Origin: Paeniglutamicibacter cryotolerans | GTDB lineage: Bacteria > Actinomycetota > Actinomycetes > Actinomycetales > Micrococcaceae | Length of the DNA: 64,000 nucleotides | NCBI RefSeq assembly: GCF_014190875.1 | Contig: NZ_JACHVS010000001.1 | Location: 1,240,001-1,304,000, forward strand | Direction of reading: 5' to 3' | Part shown: one piece after another, positions 15,019 through 23,771 of the stretch | Position numbering within the stretch: position 1 is the first letter of the stretch | How the letters are laid out: each line of letters starts with the position of its first letter | Notes under the pieces: model-generated | The model's database searches: none | The model's input: the letters and a program-made list of their open reading frames with translations, nothing else | Told to the model about the DNA's origin: nothing | Program-made: the position numbers and the translations under genes

Positions 15019-16095
15019 CTAGATGAAGCGGTCGAGCAGGCTCGACTCGGCGATGCGCGAGAGGCCCTCGCGCACCGTCCGTGCGCGCTGGTCGCCGATC
15101 CCGTCCACGGCCATCAGGTCCTCGATGCTGGCCGCCATCAGGTTCTGCAGGCCGCCGAACGATGCCACCAGCCGGTCCGCCACGGCGCGCGGAACCGATT
15201 TGATCCCGGCCAGCATGCGGTAGCCCGGTGGGTGGACGACGGCATCGAGCGAATCGATGCCCGGGGTGACGCCGAGGATCGCGGCGATCTTGCCCAGGTC
15301 GATCATTTCGGTGCTGTCCAGGGCGCGGATCTGGGCCAGCGCCTCCTCGGTGTCCAGCTCAGTCCGGCCGAGATTGGCGTAGTCCTTGATGATCATCTCG
15401 CTGCCCGGGCCCAGACCCGCGCTCAGCTCGTCCATCTGCAGGGCCAGGAGGCGGCCGTCGGCGCCGAGCTCCAGCACGTACTGGGCGATTTCCTCGGAGA
15501 TGCGGCGCACCATTTCCTGGCGCTGCAGCACTACGGCGACATCGCGCACCGTCACGACCGCCTCGATTTCCAGGGCGGAGAGCGAGCTGGTGACTTGGTC
15601 AAGGCGCGAACGGTAGCGCTCAAGCGTGGCTAGAGCCTGGTTGCCGCGGGCGAGTACCGGCTCGGAACCCTCGAGTACATGCCGGATGCCCTGCACGTAG
15701 AGCGCAATGATGTGCATCGACTGCGAGACCGAGATGACCGGGAAGCCGGTCTGTATCGCCACGCGTTCGGCGGTACGGTGCCGGGTTCCGGATTCCAGGG
15801 TGGGGATGGTGTGGTCGGGAACCAGCTGGACGCCGGCGCGCAGGATGTGCGAACCGTCCTTGTCGCAAACGATGGCACCGTCCATCTTGGCCAGCTCGCG
15901 CAGCCGGGTCGGGAAGAAATCGATGTTGATGTCGAAGCCGCCCGAACAGATGGAATCGACGACCTTGTCGTACCCCAGCACGATCAGGGCTCCGGTGCGT
16001 CCGCGCAGGATGCGCTCGAGCCCGTCGCGGAGTTCGGTTCCCGGGGCGACGCGCGCCAGGGTGGTCCTGAGCGCGTCTTCGGGGCTCTTTGACAT
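15019..16095 (-). CDS. disA: DNA integrity scanning protein, diadenylate cyclase DisA
   Basis: The 358-aa octameric enzyme makes c-di-AMP from two ATP and scans DNA for branched structures. The N-terminal DAC domain has the DGA motif at residues 72-74 and RHRTAER at 105-111, both needed for catalysis. A central helical spine follows. The C-terminal helix-hairpin-helix domain (IEDLMAVDGIGDQRARTVRE) binds DNA. A GGAAGG ribosome site precedes the ATG. radA lies upstream on the same strand, separated by about 160 nt, and RadA is known to modulate DisA in other bacteria. Confidence 0.96.
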   Translation of the reverse strand: MSKSPEDALRTTLARVAPGTELRDGLERILRGRTGALIVLGYDKVVDSICSGGFDINIDFFPTRLRELAKMDGAIVCDKDGSHILRAGVQLVPDHTIPTLESGTRHRTAERVAIQTGFPVISVSQSMHIIALYVQGIRHVLEGSEPVLARGNQALATLERYRSRLDQVTSSLSALEIEAVVTVRDVAVVLQRQEMVRRISEEIAQYVLELGADGRLLALQMDELSAGLGPGSEMIIKDYANLGRTELDTEEALAQIRALDSTEMIDLGKIAAILGVTPGIDSLDAVVHPPGYRMLAGIKSVPRAVADRLVASFGGLQNLMAASIEDLMAVDGIGDQRARTVREGLSRIAESSLLDRFI

Positions 16096-16253
16096 GGGTG
16101 GTTCCTTCCGGTGCTTTATTCCATCGTAGGGCCAGCCGGAGGCCGGACGGTCGCCGGGAAGAGTCGGCGGGGATACCGGTATGGCTTTGTTACGTGACGA
16201 CCGCTTGGCGCAGCCTCAGGCCGCCCACGGCGCCGGCTGAACGGAGGCCCGGA

Positions 16254-17642
16254 CTAGTTCTTGGCGCGCTGCTCGAAGGCGATGTCCAGCGCCTCGAAGA
16301 CCGAAGAAACGGTGAATACCCTGATGGCGTCGGGAATGTTCTTGGGAGGGTGCGGTGATGCGGGGACCATGGCGAACTTGAAGCCAAGGCGTTCGGCCTC
16401 GATGATGCGACGTCCGATCTCCGGCACCGGGCGGACCTCCCCGGCCAGGCCGACCTCGCCGAAGGCGACGAATTGCGGCGGCAGCGGGTGGTTGTGCATG
16501 GAGGAGGCCAGGGCCAGGATGGTGGCCAGGTCGGTGGCGGGCTCGCTGAGCTTCACCCCGCCGACGGTGGCGACATAGGAGTCGAGTCCGGAGAGGTCCA
16601 TCTTCGCCCGGGACTGCAGCACGGCCAGGATCATCGCGGTGCGCGGGGCATCGAGCCCGCTGGTGGCCCGGCGTGGTTGCGCGTTGGTGGTCTTGGAGAG
16701 CAGCGTCTGCACCTCGGCGACCAATGGGCGGCGGCCCTCGAGCGTGACGGTGATGCAGGTGCCGGCCACGGGGTCCTTGGTCCGGGTGACAAACAGTCCG
16801 CTGGGATCGGCAAGGCCCTCGATGCCTGCCTCGGTCAGGTCGAAGCAGCCGACCTCGTCCGTGGGCCCGTAGCGGTTCTTGATGGCACGCAGCAGCCGCA
16901 GCCGGGAGTGGCGCTCGCCGTCGAACTGGCAGACCACATCGACCAGGTGCTCGAGCAGCCGGGGTCCGGCAATGGAGCCGTCCTTGGTCACGTGCCCGAC
17001 CAGCAGGGTGGCCATGTTGCGGCGCTTTGCCACGTTGATCAGGGAGGCCGCGACCTCGCGGACCTGGGTGACACCGCCCGCGGCACCCTCGACCTCGCCC
17101 GAGGCGAGCGTCTGCACCGAGTCGACGATCAGCAGGTCCGGTTCGATCTTCTCGATCTGGCCCAAGGCCAGGCCGAGATCGTTTTCGGCGGTCAGGAACA
17201 GGGTGTCGGCGATGCCGTTGATGCGTTCGGCCCGGACCTTGACCTGTGCCGCCGATTCCTCGCCCGTCACGTACAGCACGCGCATCCCGGTACGGGCGGT
17301 GCGTGCCGCGACGTCGAGCAACAGGGTGGACTTGCCGACGCCCGGCTCTCCTGCGAGCAGGATCACGGCGCCGGGAACCAGCCCGCCGCCCAGGACCCGG
17401 TCCAGTTCCCCGACCCCGGAGGGCCGGTAGCCGGCTGCGGTGGCATCGATCTCGGCAATGGGCAGCGCGGGGGAGGCAATGGAGGTGGCAGCGGTGGTCT
17501 TGGCCGTGACCTGGCCAAGCTCCTCCACGGTGCCCCAGGCCTGGCATTCGCCGCAGCGGCCCACCCATTTGACGGTCGCCCAGCCGCACTCTCCGCAGCG
17601 GTAGGCGGGAGTGGATTTCGAACGGGTTGTCTTGGTGGCCAT
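16254..17642 (-). CDS. radA: DNA repair protein RadA (Sms)
   Basis: The 462-aa DnaB-like helicase processes recombination intermediates. The N-terminal zinc finger uses Cys16, Cys19, Cys30 and Cys33. The RecA-like ATPase has Walker A GEPGVGKST at 98-106 and the RadA signature as KNRYG at 254-258 (KNRFG in most). A Lon-protease-like C-terminal domain completes it. The ATG is preceded by TAACAT at 6 nt, so the message is probably leaderless. It sits directly upstream of disA; the 158-nt gap suggests disA may have its own promoter as well. Confidence 0.96.
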   Translation of the reverse strand: MATKTTRSKSTPAYRCGECGWATVKWVGRCGECQAWGTVEELGQVTAKTTAATSIASPALPIAEIDATAAGYRPSGVGELDRVLGGGLVPGAVILLAGEPGVGKSTLLLDVAARTARTGMRVLYVTGEESAAQVKVRAERINGIADTLFLTAENDLGLALGQIEKIEPDLLIVDSVQTLASGEVEGAAGGVTQVREVAASLINVAKRRNMATLLVGHVTKDGSIAGPRLLEHLVDVVCQFDGERHSRLRLLRAIKNRYGPTDEVGCFDLTEAGIEGLADPSGLFVTRTKDPVAGTCITVTLEGRRPLVAEVQTLLSKTTNAQPRRATSGLDAPRTAMILAVLQSRAKMDLSGLDSYVATVGGVKLSEPATDLATILALASSMHNHPLPPQFVAFGEVGLAGEVRPVPEIGRRIIEAERLGFKFAMVPASPHPPKNIPDAIRVFTVSSVFEALDIAFEQRAKN

Positions 17643-17648
17643 GTTCCG

Positions 17649-17654
17649 ATGTTA
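17649..17654 (-). promoter_or_regulatory. -10 box (TAACAT) for leaderless radA
   Basis: On the minus strand TAACAT ends 6 nt before the radA ATG. Confidence 0.6.
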
Positions 17655-17707
17655 TCCGGTGGATCCGATGGTTTGCCGCAGCATGGATCCTGCCGACCTG
17701 GCCCCTG

Positions 17708-18835
17708 TTATAACCGGGCGAGCATGGCCGAGGCGTCCTCATGGCTGGAGCCGGCGGCCTCCAGCAGGTCCACCACCAGCGGGCGCAGCAGCAGCACCAG
17801 CCCCTCGCCCTGCAACCCGGAGATGTCCAGTGCCTCGGGGTCCAGGGTGCCGGCGCAGTGGCCCAGTTCGATGCGGACCCGGGCCATTGCCTTTTCGCGG
17901 CCGGTGTCGGTGGGTTCGGCGACGGCTCGGGCCAGCGCATCGGCCGCCTCGGCCAGCTCCACGAGCACCGCCGATACGGCCTCCACGCCGCGGTCGGTGA
18001 GCGAGGCGTGCGTGATCACCGTGGCCATCCGGCGGGCGAAGACGCGTGAGTTGCGCACCGCAAGGTCGCTCTTCTCGGCGAGCAGGCGCAGCGATTCGAG
18101 TTCCGGCCGGTGGCGCCGGTGGACCGGGGCGAGCATCGCCACCTCGGCTGCCCCGGCGAGCAGGCCGGGAATCTTGTCCATCAACGGCTGGGTGGCCCGG
18201 GCACGGATCAGCGCGTGCCAGGCCCGGGTCGAATCCGATTCGCGCAGCGCCATCGAACATTCATGGAGCACCTGTGAAAGTTCATGCAGAAGCCTGCCCA
18301 GTTCGGCGATCGGTTCGCGGCGCGGATCCCGTGGCACCACCATGGTGATCAGGATGGCCAGCACGCCGCCGACCACGGCATCGAGGCTGCGCGCGAAGGG
18401 GCCGGACTCCGAAACCGGCAACAGCACCACCAGCAGGGACTGCAGTCCGAGCTGGGTGCTGAAGATCGGACCATTGTCCAGGTATCGAGCGATGACCAAG
18501 GACAGGAAGAGGACGAGCGCGGCCTGCCAGATCCCGGTGCCCAGCAGGGAGAGCAGCGCATCGCCCAGCGCGATACCCAGGGTGCAGCCGATGGCCACCT
18601 CCAGGGTCCGGCGTACCCGGGTGTTCCCACCGAAGCCCAGGGCGATCATGGCGCTGGTGGCGGCGAAGATCGGACCCTCGTGGCCGAGCACCTTCTCGGC
18701 GAACCAGTAGGCGGCGACGGCACAGAAGGTCATTTGCAGGATCTTGGGCATCGAGGAGGCGACCCTACGGAAACCGACCGTGTTACGTCGGCGCAAGAAG
18801 GTCCAGGTCCGTTGCAGCGGGCTGGTTGCTGGCAT
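17708..18835 (-). CDS. FUSC/aromatic-acid-exporter-like membrane protein
   Basis: The 375-aa protein has an N-terminal block of about six hydrophobic helices (residues ~25-160), starting VASSMPKILQMTFCAVAAYW and including GGNTRVRRTLEVAIGCTLG. That pattern is typical of the FUSC / aromatic acid exporter family. The C-terminal ~200 residues form a long, soluble, alpha-helical domain rich in Ala, Leu, Arg and Glu. The substrate is unknown. I prefer the ATG at 18835; the frame is open to 18907, but the extra residues look unnatural. CAAACT lies 6 nt upstream, a weak -10 for another leaderless start. It is divergent from the pst operon. Confidence 0.75.
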   Translation of the reverse strand: MPATSPLQRTWTFLRRRNTVGFRRVASSMPKILQMTFCAVAAYWFAEKVLGHEGPIFAATSAMIALGFGGNTRVRRTLEVAIGCTLGIALGDALLSLLGTGIWQAALVLFLSLVIARYLDNGPIFSTQLGLQSLLVVLLPVSESGPFARSLDAVVGGVLAILITMVVPRDPRREPIAELGRLLHELSQVLHECSMALRESDSTRAWHALIRARATQPLMDKIPGLLAGAAEVAMLAPVHRRHRPELESLRLLAEKSDLAVRNSRVFARRMATVITHASLTDRGVEAVSAVLVELAEAADALARAVAEPTDTGREKAMARVRIELGHCAGTLDPEALDISGLQGEGLVLLLRPLVVDLLEAAGSSHEDASAMLARL

Positions 18836-18923
18836 GGCACCAGTTTGGCACGCGCGCGCCACGGAGGGTGAATGGGAGCGCGCCGGGGAGTGCGTGGGGC
18901 AGCCCACATGAGGACCGGGAGTT

Positions 18924-18945
18924 GTTCACCTTCCGTTCACCTCGG
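18924..18945 (+). promoter_or_regulatory. PHO box upstream of pstS (PhoP binding site)
   Basis: Two adjacent 11-bp direct repeats, GTTCACCTTCC and GTTCACCTCGG, match the Streptomyces-type PhoP consensus G(G/T)TCAYYYR(G/C)G closely. They lie about 130 nt before the pstS ATG, with TAGCTT (18973-18978) a possible -10. This would place pstSCAB under phosphate-starvation control. No phoR/phoP genes are in the window. Confidence 0.8.
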
Positions 18946-19073
18946 CCCGGGATTCCCGTTACTTCGGGGGCATAGCTTTTGTTATGGAGATGGAAATGCA
19001 GAGCATTTCCCCCTGACAGGACTCGGCCCATTTCAACCCGAGCCACTCCCATAAAGTTTGAAAGAGGAAAAAC

Positions 19074-20189
19074 GTGAAGGTTCTTCGTTACGGCCAGGCC
19101 GCTGCAGTGCTCTCCATCGCCGCGCTGGCGCTGACGGCCTGCGGTTCCGACAGCCCGACGGCCGGCGCCGCGGGCCAGCCCACCGGGGCAGGCGCCTCGA
19201 GCGGAGTCAGCGGGACGCTGACCGGCATCGGTGCCTCCTCGCAGAAATCGGCCATGGAAGCCTGGACGGCCGGCTTCGAGTCGGTCCACCCGGGCACCAC
19301 GATCCAGTACTCTCCGGACGGCTCCGGAGCCGGCCGCAAGGCCTTCCTGGCCGGCGGCGCGCAGTTTGCCGGTTCCGACGCGTACCTCAGCGACGAGGAG
19401 CTGGAGGCCTCGAAGCAGGTCTGCGGCCCGGACGGGGCCTTCGACATCCCGGCCTACGTCTCCCCGATTGCGGTGGCGTTCAACCTGGGCGATGTCAAGG
19501 AACTGAACCTCGACGCACCGACCATCGCCAAGATCTTCAAGCTGGAGATCACCAACTGGAACGACCCGGCGATCGCCGACCAGAACCCGGGCATCACGTT
19601 GCCGGACCAGGCCATCACCGTGGTGCACCGCAACGACGAGTCGGGCACCACCGAGAACTTCGTCGACTACCTGCACACCGCGGCCAAGGACGTGTGGAGC
19701 TACGACGTCTCCGGCACCTGGCCCTCGGACCTGCAATCGGAAAACGCCAAGGGCACCTCCGGCGTCGTGGCCACCACCTCCTCCACCCTGGGTGCCATCA
19801 CCTACGCCGACCACTCGGCCGTCGGCGCCCTGGGCGTAGCGAACGTGAAGGTCGGCTCCGAGTACACGAAGATCACCTCCGAGGCGGCTGCCAAGGCCGT
19901 CGAGGCGGCCACCCCGGTGACCGGCCGCGGCCCGCTGGACATGTCCCTGGACCTGAAGCGCGATTCGACCGAATCCGGAACCTACCCGATCATCTTGGTG
20001 TCGTACCACGTGTACTGCGCCTCCTATAAGGACCAGGCGACGGTCGACCTGGTGAAATCGTTCGGCGAGTACGTGGTCAGCGCCGCCGGCCAGGCAGAGG
20101 CGGCCAAATCGGCCGGCAACGCCCCGCTCTCGCAGAAGCTGACCGAGGCGGCCACCAAATCCATCGAGTCGATCAAGGTCGGCTCCTAA
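19074..20189 (+). CDS. pstS: Phosphate ABC transporter binding protein PstS
   Basis: The 371-aa lipoprotein binds inorganic phosphate outside the cell and delivers it to PstCA. The signal peptide ends in the lipobox LALTAC with lipidated Cys23. Phosphate-binding segments typical of the family are present: GIGASSQKSAMEAWTAGF, PDGSGAGRKAFLAGGAQFAG, and RNDESGTTENFVDYL. GAAAGAGGAAAAACG precedes the ATG. It heads the pst operon behind a PHO box. A stable hairpin follows its stop, which probably makes it more abundant than the membrane components. Confidence 0.96.
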   Translation: MKVLRYGQAAAVLSIAALALTACGSDSPTAGAAGQPTGAGASSGVSGTLTGIGASSQKSAMEAWTAGFESVHPGTTIQYSPDGSGAGRKAFLAGGAQFAGSDAYLSDEELEASKQVCGPDGAFDIPAYVSPIAVAFNLGDVKELNLDAPTIAKIFKLEITNWNDPAIADQNPGITLPDQAITVVHRNDESGTTENFVDYLHTAAKDVWSYDVSGTWPSDLQSENAKGTSGVVATTSSTLGAITYADHSAVGALGVANVKVGSEYTKITSEAAAKAVEAATPVTGRGPLDMSLDLKRDSTESGTYPIILVSYHVYCASYKDQATVDLVKSFGEYVVSAAGQAEAAKSAGNAPLSQKLTEAATKSIESIKVGS

Positions 20190-20200
20190 CCAACCACCGG

Positions 20201-20238
20201 CCGGGCACCGGATCCCTCGCAGGGGCTCCGGTGCCCGG
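20201..20238 (+). terminator. Hairpin between pstS and pstC (attenuator)
   Basis: A 12-bp perfect stem (20201-20212 with 20227-20238) has an internally paired loop (CCCT/AGGGG). There is no T-tract, so it may act as an mRNA 3'-stabiliser or partial terminator giving excess PstS over PstCAB. Confidence 0.6.
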
Positions 20239-20316
20239 CACGCCCGTTCCCCTCCATGCCACGCGCGCGCCGACCCGATCCCCGTACGGCGCACGCACCC
20301 AGACCAAAGGGTCACC

Positions 20317-21252
20317 ATGACAACCAGTGCGCTCACACGACAAGGATCCAAGGGAAAAAACGGAGACAAGATCTTCTCCGGCACCGCGCTCGCCGCGGGC
20401 GTCCTGATCCTCGTGACGCTTTTCGCCGTCGCTGCGTTCCTGTTCATCCAGGCGCTGCCGACGTTCCGGGCCGATCCGGCCCAACTCTCCGGCGGTGAGG
20501 GGTTCCTCCCCTACATCTTCCCCATCGTCATCGGCACCGTCATCGCGGCCGGCATAGCCCTGCTGCTCGCCACCCCGGTGGGCATCGCCGTGGCGCTGTT
20601 CATCTCGCATTTCGCCCCGCGCCGCTTCGCCTCCGCACTGGGCTACCTGATCGACCTGCTCGCCGCCATCCCGTCGGTCATCTACGGCGCCTGGGGCTAC
20701 CTGGTGCTGGCCCCGGCCCTGGTGCCGGGATACGACTGGCTGGCAGCGCACCTGGGCTTCATTCCGATCTTCGCAGGCCCGGCCTCGCAGACCGGCAAGA
20801 CCATGCTGACCGCCGGCATCGTGCTGGCCGTCATGGTGCTGCCGATCATCACCTCACTGAGCCGGGAGATCTTCCTGCAGACGCCTAAGCTGCATGAGGA
20901 GGCCTCGCTGGCCCTCGGCGCGACCCGCTGGGAAATGATCCGGATGTCGGTGCTGCCCTTCGCCCGCGCAGGTATCATCTCCGCGGTGATGCTCGGCCTG
21001 GGCCGCGCGCTGGGCGAGACGATGGCAGTGGCGCTGGTGCTCTCCACCGGCAACCTGATCCCGTCGCTCATCAAATCCGGGAACCAGACCATCGCCGCCG
21101 AGATAGCACTGAACTTCCCGGAGGCCTACGGGCTGCGCCTCTCCGAGCTGATAGCCGCCGGCCTGGTGCTCTTCCTGATCACCCTGATCGTGAACATGAT
21201 CGCCCGCTGGATCATTTCCAGGCACAAGGAATTCTCGGGAGCCAACGCATGA
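20317..21252 (+). CDS. pstC: Phosphate ABC transporter permease PstC
   Basis: The 311-aa inner-membrane subunit forms the phosphate channel with PstA. It has multiple hydrophobic helices. The cytoplasmic EAA-type loop ([20 protein letters not shown], ~residues 188-207) contacts PstB. The first helix ([20 protein letters not shown]) is followed by the large periplasmic loop normal for PstC. It starts about 130 nt after pstS, and its stop overlaps the pstA start (ATGA). Confidence 0.95.
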   Translation: MTTSALTRQGSKGKNGDKIFSGTALAAGVLILVTLFAVAAFLFIQALPTFRADPAQLSGGEGFLPYIFPIVIGTVIAAGIALLLATPVGIAVALFISHFAPRRFASALGYLIDLLAAIPSVIYGAWGYLVLAPALVPGYDWLAAHLGFIPIFAGPASQTGKTMLTAGIVLAVMVLPIITSLSREIFLQTPKLHEEASLALGATRWEMIRMSVLPFARAGIISAVMLGLGRALGETMAVALVLSTGNLIPSLIKSGNQTIAAEIALNFPEAYGLRLSELIAAGLVLFLITLIVNMIARWIISRHKEFSGANA

Positions 21253-22400
21253 GCAACCTGACCGCGGTCGGCAAGGACAAGAACCACGGCAACGACCAAC
21301 TCCCCGCAAAGGGCGCCCGCCGGCGCAATACGCTCTCCCGCGGCCGGATGCCGCGCTGGGCCGTCCCGGCCACGGCCGCCGGTTCGCTGGTGCTCGGCGC
21401 CGCGGGCTCAACACTGGGCGGCTTCTCCGCCGCCACGCTGGCGATCTACACCGCCGTGATCTTCGTGGTGGCCGCGACCCTGGCCACCCGCTTTGTCGAG
21501 GGTGCGCGCAAGGCCGCCAATGCGCTGGCCACCTACCTGGTCTACGGCGCATTCATCCTTGCCCTGATCCCGCTGGCATCGGTCATCTACACGGTGCTGG
21601 AAAAGGGCCTGCCGGGCATGAGCATGCACTTCCTGTTCAACTCGATGAACGGGATCACTGGCGCGGTCGACAACGCGTCGGTTCAAAACGGTACGCCGGT
21701 GCTCGGCGGTGCCTACCACGCGGTGCTCGGCACCCTGCTGATTACGCTGTGGGCCACCGTCATCTCGGTGCCCGTGGGCATGCTGACGGCCGTCTACCTG
21801 GTCGAATATGGCAAGGACGGGCCGCTGGCCAAGGCCATCACGTTCTTCGTGGACGTCATGACAGGCATCCCCTCGATCGTCGCCGGCCTGTTCGCCGCCG
21901 CGCTCTTCGGGGTCCTGTTCGGGCCCAGCACCCGCATGGGCATCGTCGCGGCGGTTGCGCTGAGCGTGCTGATGATCCCCACGGTGGTCCGCTCCACCGA
22001 GGAAATGCTCAAGATCGTGCCGAACGAGCTTCGCGAGGCCGCCTACGCCCTGGGCGTGCGCAAATGGCGCACCATCACCAAGGTGGTCATCCCCACGGCG
22101 ATCTCCGGGATCGCCTCCGGCGTCACTCTGGCGATCGCCCGGGTCATCGGCGAGACGGCCCCGATCCTGGTGACCGCAGGACTGGCCAGCAACATCAACG
22201 CGAACGTGTTCGCGAACTGGATGGCCTCGCTGCCGACCTTCATCTACTATCAGATCCTCACCCCGACCTCCCCGACGAACACCGACCCCTCGGTGCAGCG
22301 TGCGTGGGCTGCGGCGCTGCTGCTGATCATCATGGTGATGGTGCTGAACCTCGGCGCACGCCTGATCGCCAGCCTGTTCGCCCCCAAGAAGGGCCGTTGA
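21249..22400 (+). CDS. pstA: Phosphate ABC transporter permease PstA
   Basis: The 383-aa protein is the partner permease of PstC. The first ~35 residues are a basic cytoplasmic extension. Two extra hydrophobic segments come before the core, the longer form common in Actinobacteria. The EAA-type loop is [20 protein letters not shown] (~residues 258-277). The start overlaps the pstC stop by 4 nt, indicating translational coupling. pstB follows after 50 nt. Confidence 0.94.
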   Translation: MSNLTAVGKDKNHGNDQLPAKGARRRNTLSRGRMPRWAVPATAAGSLVLGAAGSTLGGFSAATLAIYTAVIFVVAATLATRFVEGARKAANALATYLVYGAFILALIPLASVIYTVLEKGLPGMSMHFLFNSMNGITGAVDNASVQNGTPVLGGAYHAVLGTLLITLWATVISVPVGMLTAVYLVEYGKDGPLAKAITFFVDVMTGIPSIVAGLFAAALFGVLFGPSTRMGIVAAVALSVLMIPTVVRSTEEMLKIVPNELREAAYALGVRKWRTITKVVIPTAISGIASGVTLAIARVIGETAPILVTAGLASNINANVFANWMASLPTFIYYQILTPTSPTNTDPSVQRAWAAALLLIIMVMVLNLGARLIASLFAPKKGR

Positions 22401-22450
22401 GCCTCGAGCTCCGGACCCGCTCCCAGCTACTTCCCAAGGAACCAGAAACC

Positions 22451-23230
22451 ATGTCAAAGCGCATCGACGTCAAAGACCTCAACGTCTACTACTCCAGCTT
22501 CCTCGCGGTCGAGGACATATCCATCAACATCGAAGCCAAGTCGGTCACCGCGTTCATCGGCCCCTCGGGTTGCGGCAAGTCCACCTTCCTGCGCACGCTG
22601 AACCGCATGCACGAGGTCATCCCCGGCGGACGCGTCGAGGGCGAGGTCCTGCTCGACGGGGACAACCTCTACGAGGCCGGGGTCGACCCGGTGAACGTGC
22701 GCAGCCAGATCGGCATGGTCTTCCAGCGCCCGAACCCGTTCCCGACGATGTCGATCAAGGACAACGTGCTGGCCGGGGTGAAGCTGAACAACAGACGGAT
22801 CCCGCGCTCGGACGCCGAGGAGCTGGTGGAGAAGTCGCTGCGCGGCGCCAACCTCTGGAACGAGGTCAAGGACCGCCTGGACAAGCCCGGGTCCGGGCTC
22901 TCCGGCGGGCAGCAGCAGCGCCTGTGCATCGCGAGAACCATCGCCGTGAAGCCCGATGTGATCCTCATGGACGAGCCCTGCTCGGCGTTGGACCCGATCT
23001 CCACGCTGGCCATCGAGGACCTGATCAACGAGCTGAAGAGCGACTACACGGTGGTCATCGTGACTCACAACATGCAGCAGGCCGCCCGCGTCTCGGACAA
23101 GACGGCGTTTTTCAACATCGCCGGCACCGGCAAGCCGGGCAAGCTCATCGAATATGCGGAGACGGCGACGATCTTCTCCAACCCGTCGGTCAAGGCCACC
23201 GAGGACTACGTCTCGGGCCGCTTCGGATAA
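22451..23230 (+). CDS. pstB: Phosphate ABC transporter ATPase PstB
   Basis: The 259-aa ATPase powers phosphate import. Walker A is GPSGCGKST at 37-45, the ABC signature LSGGQQQR is near 151, and Walker B is [13 protein letters not shown], followed by the H-loop [14 protein letters not shown] chose ATG 22451, with AAGGA upstream; longer readings in the same frame run back into pstA. phoU, which often ends this operon, is absent here. A strong hairpin follows about 90 nt downstream. Confidence 0.96.
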   Translation: MSKRIDVKDLNVYYSSFLAVEDISINIEAKSVTAFIGPSGCGKSTFLRTLNRMHEVIPGGRVEGEVLLDGDNLYEAGVDPVNVRSQIGMVFQRPNPFPTMSIKDNVLAGVKLNNRRIPRSDAEELVEKSLRGANLWNEVKDRLDKPGSGLSGGQQQRLCIARTIAVKPDVILMDEPCSALDPISTLAIEDLINELKSDYTVVIVTHNMQQAARVSDKTAFFNIAGTGKPGKLIEYAETATIFSNPSVKATEDYVSGRFG

Positions 23231-23317
23231 TGCTGCACTAGTTTTCGCCCCCTCGCGTCCGCGCGGGGGAGGCGGTCCCGGAGGGGGATCTCCGGGGATC
23301 CTGGAGGGGATCATGGC

Positions 23318-23352
23318 GGCGGGGCCGACACCATCATGGTGTCGGCCCCGCC
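23318..23352 (+). terminator. Terminator after pstSCAB
   Basis: A near-perfect inverted repeat with arms of about 16-17 bp (23318-23334 with 23336-23352) and almost no loop. It closes the pst operon before the divergent remnants downstream. Confidence 0.75.
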
Positions 23353-23447
23353 GTCCTTAAGCGCTCGGCGGCGGCACTGCACGCTACCGTTCTCGGCACA
23401 CTATTGCGCAGAACATCGCGGTGTGCGGTGTGGAGCAGGGAGAGCAG

Positions 23448-23771
23448 GTGGACATCGCTCAATTGCTCATGGACGTGCTGGACGTGGCGGTACTGGCCGC
23501 GGGCGGTGACGCGCCTGTTTACGGCACGCTGCGCCGGCTCCATGCGCCCGGTGTGCTGTCCGCCTACGTGGTGCCCTGGGACGGCGGACCGAATCGCAAG
23601 TGCTACGCCATCAATCCCGAGAGCCGAGCCATGCTTGATGTCCAGTGGGGGATCCGGAACGGCTTCGCCCAGGCCTTTTGCGAACTCATCAACCAAGACT
23701 CCGCAGCCGCAGCCGCAGCCGCAGCCGGCCCCGAGCCGGGTGCCTCTGCTCGTACACCGCGAAGCAGTGAC
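23448..23771 (+). pseudogene. PadR-family regulator with an internal deletion
   Basis: A GTG start with GGGAGAGCAG upstream opens a frame reading VDIAQLLMDVLDVAVLAAGG, then DAPVYGTLRRLHAPGVLSAY and VVPWDGGPNRKCYAINPES. This aligns with actinobacterial PadR regulators of the type DIAQLLKGVLDLAVLAVL...YGY...VGDASVYGTLRRL...GPHRKYYGI. Roughly 25 residues are missing between AVLAA and GGDAPVYGTLRRL. These would form the HTH helices (YGYDILRRLR...), so DNA binding is probably lost. Some usual residues have changed (HRKYY to NRKCY). After INQDS the frame runs into a (GCCGCA)4 tract and has no sensible end before the opposing transporter gene. Its 3' end is therefore arbitrary. Confidence 0.6.

Noticed and set aside
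16216..17940. 574-aa minus-strand frame covering radA in another phase
   Set aside because: Arg/His/Gly/Pro-rich composition of a shadow frame; radA in its own frame has every catalytic motif.
21408..22457. Long antisense open frames opposite pst, clpC and other genes
   Set aside because: They show the composition expected of GC3-biased coding sequence read on the other strand and have no family motifs.
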